Assembly (NCBI RefSeq): GCF_007744075.1
Contig: NZ_CP036266.1
Coordinates: forward strand, 4,449,748-4,513,747
From: Gimesia chilikensis
GTDB taxonomy: Bacteria > Planctomycetota > Planctomycetia > Planctomycetales > Planctomycetaceae
DNA length: 64,000 nt
Reading direction: 5' to 3'
Position numbers and translations under genes: made by a program. How positions within the stretch are numbered: the stretch's first letter is position 1; each line of letters opens with the position of its first letter. Under the pieces are notes generated by a model. It worked only from the letters and a program-made list of their open reading frames with translations, searched no databases and had not been told where the DNA came from. This document shows positions 46,042 through 55,419 of this stretch, one piece after another.

Positions 46042-46697
46042 TTGCAAATCACGTTTTGGAAGCATCCGATTAATCATCACATGATGAATCCATTGTTGAG
46101 ATCGGGGAGATGTTGCCAGAGTTGCAGCATTCCCTCGCGTGTGATTGCGGTGCCTCTTATTTCGAGCAATTTCAACTGAGTCATGCCGTTTAAGTAGGGC
46201 AGGCCTGCATTCGTTACTTTCGTGTGATCGACCCACAACGTTTTTAGCCTGGGGAGCTTTGCAATTTCCTGCAGAAACGGATCTTCGATGTTGCTTTCAA
46301 TCAAATTCAGATTTTCAAGATCTTGGCATTTGACGATTTGTTGGAAACCTTCCACGGTCAACTTATCGCATTCACGAAACGAGAGTTTCTTGAGTGATGT
46401 GAACTTGACGGTGGCGAATCCGGTTCCGGTTATTTTTGTATCCCCCAGGTCAAGTATTTCCAGTCGCTGCAGGGACGCTAATTTTGCAAGCCCTTCGTCG
46501 CTAATTTGCGTTCCATTAAGATATAAATGCGTTATTTCATTGGCACATGATTGTTTAAAAATGTCCAGATCGAGGTCATCAACATTTTGGTTAGCAAGTT
46601 CTACCAAACAAATATCGCCAAGTTCATTTTGCAGGGAGACCCCATCTTTCTTCTCAACGAACGCAGCTAATTCATCCATACCATTCCTTTCTTATTA
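46042..46697. repeat. Tandem duplication unit 1 (LRR gene and flanks)
   Basis: This segment aligns with 46825-47480 at an offset of about 782 bases over the whole gene and short flanks, including the ribosome binding site. The coding part has no net length difference. It is a direct tandem duplication that has since diverged. Confidence 0.8.
46077..46679 (-). CDS. Cytoplasmic leucine-rich-repeat protein, copy 1
   Basis: This 200-residue protein has no signal peptide or membrane helix. It has an acidic N-terminal cap (about 1-40) and about six LRRs of the SDS22/internalin-like spacing (LYLNGTQISDEGLAKLASL, LDLGDTKITGTGF, LWVDHTKVTNAGLPYLNGM). LRRs form protein-binding surfaces. AAGGA six bases before the ATG supports the start. 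It is a tandem paralogue of the 46859-47461 gene, with the same order and length. The function is unknown; a protein-binding role in the cytoplasm is inferred. Confidence 0.8.
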   Translation of the reverse strand: MDELAAFVEKKDGVSLQNELGDICLVELANQNVDDLDLDIFKQSCANEITHLYLNGTQISDEGLAKLASLQRLEILDLGDTKITGTGFATVKFTSLKKLSFRECDKLTVEGFQQIVKCQDLENLNLIESNIEDPFLQEIAKLPRLKTLWVDHTKVTNAGLPYLNGMTQLKLLEIRGTAITREGMLQLWQHLPDLNNGFIM

Positions 46698-46778
46698 TTG
46701 AGTTCACTGATTGATCATGTTGACGAATCGATGAAGGGAGCAGGATCTGAATCTTCAGTTCGATCTGAAATGTTTCCT

Positions 46779-46826
46779 ACTCGCTGTGCTCGAACCGAAT
46801 TGCACTCGGGCCTACCCGGGGCGCTT
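46779..46826. repeat. Mosaic intergenic repeat, copy E (module 2, degenerate)
   Basis: TCGCTGTGCTCG, a degenerate palindrome (46792-46812) and GGGCCTACCCGG match module 2 of copies C and D. It lies between the two duplicated LRR genes. Confidence 0.55.
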
Positions 46827-47480
46827 GCGAATCACGTTTCAATGCATCCGATTAAGCATCACATGATCAATTCCTTGTTGAGATCGGGGAGATGTTTCCA
46901 GAGTTGCAGCATGCCCTCTCGTGTGACTGCAGTGCCCCTGGTACTGAGCGATTTCAACTGAGTCATGTCGTTCAAATATGGCAGACCTGCGTTTGTCAGT
47001 CTGGTGTAATCAGCCCACAGAGTTTTTAGCCTGGGGAGTTTGGCTATTTCCTGCAGAAATTGATCGTCGATGTTGCTTTCAATCAAATCCAGTTTTTCAA
47101 GATTTTGGCAGTTGACGATTTCTTTGAATCCATCCACTGTCAGCATATCACATTCATATAATGAGAGTTTCTTAAGTGATGAGAACTTGACATTGGCGAA
47201 TCCGATCCCTGCAATTTCTGTGCCCCCCAAGTCAAGGTCCTCCAGTCGCCGCAGGTACGTTAATTTTGCAAGCCCTTCATCTGTCACTTGTGTGCCGCTG
47301 AGAAATAAATACGTAATTTGAGAGACGCCTGATTGCATAAAGATGTCCAGATCCTGGTCATCTACCTTTTGGTTCGTCAGATCTACCCAGACAAATTCGC
47401 CCTGTTCGTTTTGCGAAATGCGTCCGCCCTTACTTTCGACGAACGATATTAAATCTTCCATACCATTTCCTTTCCTGATC
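46825..47480. repeat. Tandem duplication unit 2 (LRR gene and flanks)
   Basis: This is the second unit of the direct duplication; it aligns with 46042-46697. Both units end at the left with a shared GAATCACGTT/AAATCACGTT and CATCCGATTAA stretch downstream of the stop codon. Confidence 0.8.
46859..47461 (-). CDS. Cytoplasmic leucine-rich-repeat protein, copy 2
   Basis: This 200-residue paralogue of copy 1 has the same six-LRR layout (LFLSGTQVTDEGLAKLTYL, LDLGGTEIAGIGFANVKF, LWADYTRLTNAGLPYLNDM). The changes cluster at exposed repeat positions and in the N-terminal cap. The ATG at 47461 matches copy 1 and has AAGGA upstream; the frame is open ten codons further. It lies upstream of copy 1 on the same strand, with 179 bases between. 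Confidence 0.8.
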   Translation of the reverse strand: MEDLISFVESKGGRISQNEQGEFVWVDLTNQKVDDQDLDIFMQSGVSQITYLFLSGTQVTDEGLAKLTYLRRLEDLDLGGTEIAGIGFANVKFSSLKKLSLYECDMLTVDGFKEIVNCQNLEKLDLIESNIDDQFLQEIAKLPRLKTLWADYTRLTNAGLPYLNDMTQLKSLSTRGTAVTREGMLQLWKHLPDLNKELIM

Positions 47481-47701
47481 ATGGATTTCAAATGTTGAGA
47501 TTGATGAATTTCTGTTTTGTCGAGTTGAAGGGAGCGGGAACCGGATTCTTCGGTTCTCTTTGTGAAGTTCGGATCCGTTCCACTTCGCGATTTTCAGCTA
47601 CGGGCGTGCGTTACTTTTGCTTAACATCGACCGTCGGGTTGACGGGATCAGCAGCAGCCCTGACAGAGAACATTGGGGGGCTGATTCAGAATCAGTATCA
47701 C

Positions 47702-47801
47702 CAGGCGGGGACATGGGAGTCCGCACACCATAGTTCGATCTGGGATGATTCCTGCTCGCTGCGCCCGGCCCGAAATGCATTTGGGCCTAACGGTTGTGGC
47801 A
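47702..47801. repeat. Mosaic intergenic repeat, copy D (modules 1 degenerate, 2)
   Basis: This copy has a degenerate module 1 (GGCGGGGACATGGGAGTCCGCA) and module 2: CTCGCTGCGC, then GGCCC...GGGCC arms of a palindrome at 47767-47787, then CGGTTGTGG. The palindrome core is AAATGCATTT. Confidence 0.65.
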
Positions 47802-47945
47802 ACCGACGTCAGCGGGTTTTCAGTCAGGTGCCAATGAGAGCAGGATGGGATCAAATGGCATCTGGCAGACACGCAGGCCTGCTTGTACGGGTGATCTTAG
47901 CGGAAACTTGTTCGAGATGGAAGACATAATCGGGAATGAAGGATC

Positions 47946-48050
47946 TGGCGGGCGGATACGTGGGGTCGCACCCTGGTTTTCAGAGGTTGGCAGGCTGGTT
48001 ATGGTTTGTTTGTTTCGACCGGGGCTAAGGCCCTGCGGCTGCTTTGGTTT
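47946..48050. repeat. Mosaic intergenic repeat, copy B (modules 1, 3)
   Basis: This copy has module 1 (GGCGGGCGGATACGTGGGG), the spacer GGTTGGCAGGCTGGTT shared with copy A, and module 3 with GGGGCTAAGGCCCTGCGGC at 48021-48039. It lies between the LRR region and a small helical protein gene. Confidence 0.7.
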
Positions 48051-48119
48051 TGCCTGTTGTTGTCGTGTCTTAATGCTGGCAGGTAGCGAAGTGTCACTGC
48101 AGACCATCTGACTTTGGGA

Positions 48120-48389
48120 TCAGTTTTCCCAGATCCGATTATCTGGCGCGCAAAATCCTGTAACGAAGTCCAACAGTTCGAGTATTCGATCTTCTTCCTT
48201 TTCGGTTTTACATTCCTGGCGAAGACCTTCCAATGTCGTTCGAACCTTCTCCTGCTGAAAGCCCTCGCTTTTCACCTGACGCAGTTCTTCGATTACGAAC
48301 TGTAATGATGTGTCAGATACGACGAGTATCTTAAGACGTTGTTTCAGTGAATGATCCATCTGATGTCTGAGTAAAAAGGTGTAAGCCAA
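48120..48389 (-). CDS. Small acidic helical protein, family not identified
   Basis: This 89-residue product is almost entirely helical and charged (EELRQVKSEGFQQEKV, KTEKEEDRILELLDFVTGF) and ends in FCAPDNRIWEN. The best start is a TTG at 48389 with AGGGG four to five bases upstream; an ATG at 48359 is the alternative. I do not recognise a named family with certainty. It lies 33 bases after the 48423-48839 gene on the same strand, so the two may form a pair. Confidence 0.55.
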   Translation of the reverse strand: MAYTFLLRHQMDHSLKQRLKILVVSDTSLQFVIEELRQVKSEGFQQEKVRTTLEGLRQECKTEKEEDRILELLDFVTGFCAPDNRIWEN

Positions 48390-48422
48390 TTGTCCCCTGC
48401 TGCTTGTCGATTTCAGGGTCGA

Positions 48423-48839
48423 CTATATGAAATAGAGGATACTCACGATTCCTATGGAAAATACGCCGGCTGCGAATGCAATTTTTTTGAATGTTTCTGG
48501 GGGGTATTTTTCTTTCAATCGCCGACCGAGCCAGAACCCGAAAAGACCGGCCATGAGTATGATGAAGAAAGGATAGCCATCCAGCCAGTTACCACCTGAG
48601 ATGATGGGATTCGCGGCCGGTGCCATAAAGGCGCCCAGAACACCGAACATCATCGCATACCTGACACAGGTGGAGGCATCGAGTTGTTCTTCCAGTCGAT
48701 AAGCGATCCACAATCCCATGAGAGACCAGACTGCAATCGTGCATAACCTGAAAGTGAACTCCCCCGGCAGGACAGCGCCGACGCCCATGCCTGCGATTAC
48801 GATCAGCAATACGAGGAAATCCTTGAGATAGTTTTTCAT
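48423..48839 (-). CDS. Small polytopic membrane protein
   Basis: This protein of about 138 residues has four hydrophobic helices (FLVLLIVIAGMGVGAVLPGE, LCTIAVWSLMGLWIAYRLEE, YAMMFGVLGAFMAPAANPII, FFIILMAGLFGFWLGRRLKE) and a fifth at the C-terminus (IAFAAGVFSIGIVSILYF). I do not recognise a family. ATG 48839 is chosen; a TTG two codons upstream is also open. The ribosome binding site is weak. Confidence 0.65.
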   Translation of the reverse strand: MKNYLKDFLVLLIVIAGMGVGAVLPGEFTFRLCTIAVWSLMGLWIAYRLEEQLDASTCVRYAMMFGVLGAFMAPAANPIISGGNWLDGYPFFIILMAGLFGFWLGRRLKEKYPPETFKKIAFAAGVFSIGIVSILYFI

Positions 48840-49042
48840 TTTCAATACCCGATGTTCGTGTGAAACAGTTCTCAGCTTCGGAATGATATTTCTGTGATTG
48901 TTTAATGAGACAGCGGTAAGGTAGCGAGGACCTGAACTGGTTATTGGTTCAGATTAACATTTTTCAGCTAGGGGTGTGAGGGGCATTCCTTAAAATGATG
49001 GGTTTGGAATGTAGTTCCGTTGGTAATGATACTGGATTCATT

Positions 49043-49317
49043 ATCACCCGGAGGGCGGACACGTGGGGCCGCACCCTGTTTTTCACGGTTGGTTTCCTGT
49101 TTCTGGATTGCTCTGTTGCTCTGATGGTTTTCTGCTCGCTGCGCTCGGCCCGAATTTTATTCGGGCCTACCCGGTTGTGGGCTGGTTCTGGATTGTTTGT
49201 TTCAGACTGGGCTAAGGCCCTGCGTCTGATTTGGTTTGAGCGGAATGGTGTTGGCTACCGGGATGTGCATTGACTGTCTAGCTGATTACCGGCGGCTAGC
49301 GCCTTGCCGCTCAGGGG
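49043..49317. repeat. Mosaic intergenic repeat, copy C (modules 1-4, most complete)
   Basis: All four modules occur in order. Module 1 is GGGCGGACACGTGGGGCCGC (49054-49073). Module 2 has CTCGCTGCGCTCGG and a hairpin with 9-base perfect arms (49147-49155 with 49159-49167). Module 3 has GGGCTAAGGCCC (49209-49220). Module 4 is ATTACCGGCGGCTAGCGCC with following GCCGCTCAGG (49285-49314). Confidence 0.75.
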
Positions 49318-49439
49318 ATTTGGGTTCGATGTATTACTCTGGTTTACTGGTTTCTTCAGACAAGGTGATATGCAGGGAGACCGAACAGGTGGCTCGTGTT
49401 GAGATTGATTTTGTTGAAGGGCAGCTGGGGGTCAAGACA

Positions 49440-49526
49440 GAATTTTGTCCCGATGTGGCCGGATTTTGTCCTGGTGTGTCTCGGATTTTGTCCTTGTCTG
49501 ACCGGAATCTGTCCTGGTCTGCCCTG
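49440..49526. repeat. 22-bp tandem repeat, four copies
   Basis: Four successive units of 22, 22, 21 and 22 bases share the consensus GATTTTGTCCTGGTCTGNCNG. They start at 49440, 49462, 49484 and 49505. The last unit is the most changed. It lies in a region with no supported gene. Confidence 0.7.
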
Positions 49527-49816
49527 AACATCGGGGGGAGAACTTTGCGAACCAGTTCAATCTGTTCCACTGAAAAGCCGGTGAAAAACGTCCGTGATTC
49601 AGGTGAATCTGAGTCAGTGGTGCGTCCTGTTCCAGTGCACGATGACCTGCCTCGCGCGCGAGCCACGTTCGAAACAGGATACGGATCGACGGGGGCGGTT
49701 CAAGTTCAATTTGAGCAGTCCCACTCAGGATCTGCGCAGTGGTGCGTACAGGAAAGTGAGATCTGTTTATGAGAGAACAACCAGGAGTGGGACGAGCGAA
49801 GCGTGTTGTGCGCATG

Positions 49817-49848
49817 AAAAAAGGCAGACAGGTCGAAGCCTGTCTGCC
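49817..49848 (-). terminator. Rho-independent terminator of ATP sulfurylase
   Basis: GGCAGACAGG (49823-49832) and CCTGTCTGCC (49839-49848) form a perfect 10-base stem with a 6-base loop. On the minus strand it is followed by six Ts, 32 bases after the sat stop codon. Confidence 0.9.
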
Positions 49849-49879
49849 GATAGGTGGTTCTCGGTTAAACCGGGATCAC

Positions 49880-51139
<1,260 letters not shown>

Positions 51140-51311
51140 TGTTTGAATTCTCAATATTTGTAAAAAGTTCCGAAATTAACGCCAGCCAGTGGGCGTCTCC
51201 AGCAGCGAAATTAGGGAAACGCCGTCAAAACTTCAAGCAACAGACAGGGGGATTCATGGAAATCAAAAAACTCTCTCGTTTCACGGCAATTTCCGCCGGT
51301 TTAAGTCGAAT

Positions 51312-52133
51312 TCAGCCACGCAAACCGGCCTGTTTCATGAGGGAATCGGTGGATTCGTATGCTTCGCGGACCCATTCCTCGATTTTGTCGGGTTCGGGGG
51401 AGTACTCGAGCTCGAGTGAAATGGCCCCGTCGATGTTCAATTTTTTAATCTCAGCCAGGTAGGGTTCGAAGTGAACAACGCCACGCCCGGGAGGCAGATC
51501 GCCGTGTACTTGACCGTCGCAGTCCGAAATGTGAACATGGATGGCCTTGCCCTGCAGCTTCTGCAGTTCGGGTGGTTCGACGCCGGCGAGCAGGAGGTGC
51601 GAAACGTCGATATTGGCCTTGAGCGCGGGATGATCGACTTCATCGACGAAGCGGACCATGGAATCGACGTCGTTGAGCAGCGAGAGGGGGAACGGTTCGA
51701 GTTCCAAGGCGATTTCCAGCCCCAGGTTGACTGCGTATTCGGCGAGCCTGCGACAATTCTCCACCGCGGTTTGCCACTGCTCTGCGGGGGGAATGACTTC
51801 GCGGTTCCAGATGTATTCCCCGAGCACCAGCAAGAGGTTGTGTGCCTGGTACTCGTAACAGAGGTCGAGGTAATCCCTGACGCGCTGGAGATGGAACCGC
51901 TGCACGCTGGGATTGAAATCGATCAGGCCGACCGCGACACAGCAGACGGACATGATGGGCAGGTCGAGCTGGTCACAGGTATCCTTGACCAGTCTCCGCT
52001 CGCGGATGTCGACATCCTGTGGATCGATGAAGATATCCACGCAGTCAAAGCCGATCTCTTTCGTTTTGTGCAATCCCCAGGCGGTATCACGACCGGCCTG
52101 AGCCCAGGCGGAGTTGATCATCCCCAGTTTCAT
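51312..52133 (-). CDS. Sugar phosphate isomerase/epimerase-like TIM-barrel protein
   Basis: This protein of about 273 residues has the xylose-isomerase-like TIM-barrel pattern (IGFDCVDIFIDP, LVLGEYIWNREV, EIALELEPFPLSLLND, ALKANIDVSHLLLAG, IHVHISDCDGQVH, ISLELEYSPEPDKI). The Glu, Asp/His and Glu residues at strand ends (ELEPF, NIDVSH, HISDCDG, LELEY) would hold a divalent metal. The substrate, a sugar or inositol derivative, is unknown. AAAGGA seven bases before ATG 52133 fixes the start. It is divergent from the SDR gene, with 144 bases between. Confidence 0.88.
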   Translation of the reverse strand: MKLGMINSAWAQAGRDTAWGLHKTKEIGFDCVDIFIDPQDVDIRERRLVKDTCDQLDLPIMSVCCVAVGLIDFNPSVQRFHLQRVRDYLDLCYEYQAHNLLLVLGEYIWNREVIPPAEQWQTAVENCRRLAEYAVNLGLEIALELEPFPLSLLNDVDSMVRFVDEVDHPALKANIDVSHLLLAGVEPPELQKLQGKAIHVHISDCDGQVHGDLPPGRGVVHFEPYLAEIKKLNIDGAISLELEYSPEPDKIEEWVREAYESTDSLMKQAGLRG

Positions 52134-52277
52134 AGAGGTTCCTTTGCAGCTGCGGTTCCGGGTGTCCTGTTTCGTTTCCTTCAAGATAACAGTCCGCTTG
52201 CAGGGAGAAAAGGCATCGATCAGAATGGGCGGAACAGTTACTGGACTCACCTCATCTCTCTGCAGGATCAGCAGCAT

Positions 52278-53087
52278 ATGGATCTCAAATTACAGAACGT
52301 CCCCGTTATCATCACCGGAGGTGCCAGCGGCATTGGACTGGCGACCGCACGGACCTTTGCCGAGGAAGGTGCCCTGCCCGTTCTCTGGGATCAGTCGGAC
52401 CAGGTGACGGCGGTGGCGGAACAGCTCGCTTCAGAAACCGGGCAGATGGTGCATGGATTTCAAGTCGATATCACCGATTTTGAAGCGTTACAGGATGTGA
52501 CTCGACAGACGGTGGCGGAGGTGAAGCCGTTCGCGCACCTGGTGCATGCGGCGGCGATCGGGTCGGGTAAATTCGGGTTCCCGTTTACGAATCTCACACC
52601 GGCTGACTGGCCGCGCGTGTTTGAAGTCAACATGCAGGGCATGGTGAATGTGGCGCATGCGGTGACTCCGGTGATGCAGGAGTCGGACGCGGGGAGCATG
52701 GTGTTTGTGAGTTCGATTGCCGGGCAGATCGGATCACAGACCGACCCGCCTTACAGCGCGTCAAAAGCGGCGAATATCAACTTCGCCCAGTGCCTGGCCA
52801 AAGACCTGGCTGCGGGGGGAATTCGTGTGAATTCAGTCTGTCCGGGGATGGTACAGACGCCGTTGAATCAATCGGTGTGGCAGGCGTGGAACGATCGTCA
52901 ACCAGAGTATCATAAACGGAGCTACGAGGACTGGGCGGGGGATAAAATCCGTCAGCTGGTTCCCCTGCAGCGGTGGCAGACGACTCAGGACATTGCGGAT
53001 ATGATTGTGTTTCTCAGTTCGGCCCGTGCCGCGCAGGTGACGGGTCAGACCATCAACGTGGACGGAGGTTTTGTGATGCACTGGTGA
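52278..53087 (+). CDS. Short-chain dehydrogenase/reductase (SDR)
   Basis: This 269-residue Rossmann-fold oxidoreductase has the cofactor motif TGGASGIG at 13-20, the active-site YSASKAA with Ser upstream (VFVSSIAGQIG) and the C-terminal GQTINVDGGFVMHW. This is the classical SDR layout; NAD or NADP preference is not obvious from the sequence. The open frame extends 807 bases upstream, antisense to the sugar-isomerase gene, but the protein starts at ATG 52278. It may act with the divergent isomerase on the same sugar. Confidence 0.93.
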   Translation: MDLKLQNVPVIITGGASGIGLATARTFAEEGALPVLWDQSDQVTAVAEQLASETGQMVHGFQVDITDFEALQDVTRQTVAEVKPFAHLVHAAAIGSGKFGFPFTNLTPADWPRVFEVNMQGMVNVAHAVTPVMQESDAGSMVFVSSIAGQIGSQTDPPYSASKAANINFAQCLAKDLAAGGIRVNSVCPGMVQTPLNQSVWQAWNDRQPEYHKRSYEDWAGDKIRQLVPLQRWQTTQDIADMIVFLSSARAAQVTGQTINVDGGFVMHW

Positions 53088-53104
53088 GGTGAGGAGAGGG
53101 TTCC

Positions 53105-53139
53105 AAAAACAAAACCCCGCGCAGAGGACCTGTGCGGGG
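53105..53139 (-). terminator. Rho-independent terminator of rpsT
   Basis: CCCCGCGCA (53115-53123) and TGTGCGGGG (53131-53139) form a 9-base stem with one G-U pair. On the minus strand it is followed by a T-rich run (TTTTGTTTTTGG). It serves rpsT and sits just after the convergent SDR stop. Confidence 0.85.
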
Positions 53140-53177
53140 CTGGTGTGTTCGGTTTCAGATCAGCTGGTTGAGAGAGA

Positions 53178-53447
53178 CTACTCAGCTGGTTTCTGATTGG
53201 CGCTCTTTGCCAGACGAGATTTGGTCCGGGCAGCGGCGTTTTTGTGGATGATGCCTTTGGCAGCAGCCTGATCAATCTGTTTGCTGGCCAGCTGTAATGC
53301 TTTGGTGGCAGCCTGTGCATCGTCACCGGTGATCGCAGCACGGGCATTTTTGATGGCAGATCGTAATTCAGATCGGGTCGCACGGTTACGGACACGACGA
53401 ACTTCACTTTTCCGCAACGCTCTTTTGGCACTTTTCGTGTTTGGCAT
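53178..53447 (-). CDS. rpsT: Small ribosomal subunit protein bS20
   Basis: This is the 89-residue basic helical protein bS20 of the 30S subunit, which binds 16S rRNA. It begins [18 protein letters not shown], as bS20 does, and continues [17 protein letters not shown] and [18 protein letters not shown]. It is a single gene with its own terminator, as is usual for rpsT. Confidence 0.98.
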   Translation of the reverse strand: MPNTKSAKRALRKSEVRRVRNRATRSELRSAIKNARAAITGDDAQAATKALQLASKQIDQAAAKGIIHKNAAARTKSRLAKSANQKPAE

Positions 53448-53660
53448 TTTTCGACTTAAGTATTTTCTGAGTAACTATTTACTGTTCATACCAGCAACCG
53501 CAATTCAAGACGGTCGCCACAAGATATCTCAGGCAGATTGAGAAGTGTAACAATCTGTCGACGGTTATTCCAACCATCCCGAGACGCAAATATGAGGTTT
53601 TTTCAGGAATTCTGGAGAGAAACCGGCCATTTTCCCCTGCTAAGAGCGGGGAAAACAGGC

Positions 53661-55070
53661 CTATGCTCCCCCTTCCATGTCTTCCAGACGCTGGCGGGTA
53701 TCCCGGAAATCGTAGTCGACGGCCAGAATTTCGCTGTAGTGATCGGCCGCCTGGGATTTCTGGTCTGCATCCTCATAGAGGCGTCCCAGCAGGTAGTGGG
53801 CTTCCTTGAACGTATCTTCCTTTTCATCCGGCGACAGCTTGGGAAGGGCTTTTTCAAACTGCCGCTTGGCGAGTTCCTTTTTCCCGTCTGCAAAGAAGCA
53901 CTTCCCGAGAGCGACCAAGGCATCAGAACTGATGCGGGTGTCTTTGACGGACTGCTGCAGCAGCGGAATTGCGGAAGACCATTTTTTGAGACGGATGAAG
54001 CGTTGCGCGAGATCGTACTTGTACCGCATGTCTGCGGGATAGCGTTCCACACGTTTGGTAAGAACTTCGATCTCTTTCTTGATCAGCGCTTTGCTGAGCA
54101 GGGTGACCTCTTTTTTCGCTTCGGGATTTTCCCGATCCTGGTTGAAGAGATCCCGGGCTGCGGTGAGCTTCTCTTTGAGCAACTCGATGTCGATGTCTTC
54201 GACCTGCTCGCCGATGTTCGCATCTTTGCCGGAAAATTCGTATGCCTTCACATAGCTTTCCCGGGCCTCAACCAACCGACCTTCGCGTTTGTAGTAATCG
54301 CCCAGCTTGAGGTAATGGTCCTTGTTTTCAGGCTCTTTGCGAACGGCGCGCTGCAGATCTGCTTCGACAGACTGGCCGGGGCCATCGGCAGTATTGCCCC
54401 GCTGGGCCTGATGACGCTGTTCGCGGGAAGCCCGCCCTTCGTCGTAGGCAGACTGACGTTTGACAGACGAAGACTTGTCGGCACCGTCGTATCCGCCACG
54501 CACGCGAGTTTCGGTCGCCATCAGAGAGGTGACCTTGGAACGGGCATCGCCGTCCATGGGATCCAGCTTGAGTACCATTTCCCAGCACTCGCGGGATTGT
54601 TTGTACTCTCCCTTTTCCTCGAGCAGGTCTCCCAGTTCGCGGAAATACGCCTTGTTGGTTTTATCGTTTTCGATTGCCACCTTGAAGCCGAAAATCGCAG
54701 CATCCTCGTAGCCGAGGTTCTGACAGGCAGTAGCCATTTCCGCATTCAGGACGGCGTCCCAGGGATTCAGAGAGAGCCCTTCTTCGGCGAGCTGATCCAC
54801 ACCAGCCCAGTCCTTCTTCCGCCGGGCATTCTTGATTTTGGTTTTGATACTGGCGAGCTTCAAGACGCCCATCTTGGAACCGCTCTGGTTATCGCCGTAC
54901 TTCTTTCGTTCTGCGCCCCGTTTGGTCTGGCGGTAGAGCAGTGCTTCGGGCTCCAGTTTGACAGCGGTCGTGAACATCTCAATCGAGTAATCCCAGTTCT
55001 CTTTGGACAGGGCCTCGTTTCCACGTCTCCAGCAGTCAGCAGCGATTTTTTTGTTTCTGTCAGATGTCAT
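53661..55070 (-). CDS. TPR-repeat protein
   Basis: This protein of about 469 residues is made of many TPR units (FTTAVKLEPEALLYRQTKRG, LGDYYKREGRLVEARESYVK, LGRLYEDADQKSQAADHYSE). A Gln/Arg-rich linker lies near 220-240 (KRQSAYDEGRASREQRHQAQ). There is no signal peptide or membrane helix, so it is a cytoplasmic scaffold. ATG 55070 is chosen because the TPRs start soon after it; an upstream ATG at 55142 adds 24 residues. The partner is unknown. Confidence 0.82.
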   Translation of the reverse strand: MTSDRNKKIAADCWRRGNEALSKENWDYSIEMFTTAVKLEPEALLYRQTKRGAERKKYGDNQSGSKMGVLKLASIKTKIKNARRKKDWAGVDQLAEEGLSLNPWDAVLNAEMATACQNLGYEDAAIFGFKVAIENDKTNKAYFRELGDLLEEKGEYKQSRECWEMVLKLDPMDGDARSKVTSLMATETRVRGGYDGADKSSSVKRQSAYDEGRASREQRHQAQRGNTADGPGQSVEADLQRAVRKEPENKDHYLKLGDYYKREGRLVEARESYVKAYEFSGKDANIGEQVEDIDIELLKEKLTAARDLFNQDRENPEAKKEVTLLSKALIKKEIEVLTKRVERYPADMRYKYDLAQRFIRLKKWSSAIPLLQQSVKDTRISSDALVALGKCFFADGKKELAKRQFEKALPKLSPDEKEDTFKEAHYLLGRLYEDADQKSQAADHYSEILAVDYDFRDTRQRLEDMEGGA

Positions 55071-55419
55071 AAATCTCTTCCGCAGTTCCTCAATGCTCAA
55101 AATCAATTCTTGAGTAGAACGACACCTCCCCGACTCCCGCATTAGGGATATCGGTACGAAAGGCCCGCACCTTGTTCTTTATCTTCTATTACGCCTCAGT
55201 GTTACATCATACAAGATTTTTTAACACCCTACCATCACAAGTTTTAGTTAATTTTACTGCACAAACGCATCGAGCGAATGGATTCGGACGACCTGAACTT
55301 GCATCTCTGATGCCGCCTTCGCACAATGGAAGCCTCTTCGCTGATCAATTGATCTGGGGAGACCCGTCCCATTCCATACAATCAATCGACCGACTCAAGA
55401 ACACTCCGGGAGTATTCCA
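55071..55419. other. Divergent intergenic region
   Basis: These 349 bases lie between the TPR gene and the DUF1080 gene. No hairpin, repeat or clear promoter pair stands out. GGGAGTATTCCA just before the DUF1080 start provides a weak ribosome binding site. Confidence 0.4.

Larger units (their letters stand above)
48840..49879. other. Repeat-rich stretch without supported genes
   Basis: About 1 kb between the small membrane gene and the ATP sulfurylase gene. It contains repeat copy C (49043-49317), a 22-base tandem repeat (49440-49526) and a terminator (49817-49848). Several open frames cross it on both strands, but they follow the repeats, lack good ribosome binding sites and have no recognisable domain. 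The segment 49530-49760 might be decayed coding sequence; I cannot identify it. Confidence 0.45.

Noticed and set aside
45824-46084. An 86-codon open frame over repeat copy A
   Set aside because: It reproduces the same repeat-derived peptide as copies B and C and has no ribosome binding site.
48995-49772. Two plus-strand open frames around repeat copy C
   Set aside because: Their peptides (such as ADYRRLAPCRSG) are the translation of repeat modules and recur wherever the modules occur.
51471-52277. A 269-codon upstream extension of the SDR frame
   Set aside because: It is antisense to the sugar-isomerase gene and not SDR-like. The SDR itself starts at 52278 with the normal first strand and cofactor loop.
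53538-55145. A 535-codon open frame opposite the TPR gene
   Set aside because: It is antisense to a gene with clear TPR repeats and gives a Phe/Gly/Leu-rich translation without any domain.
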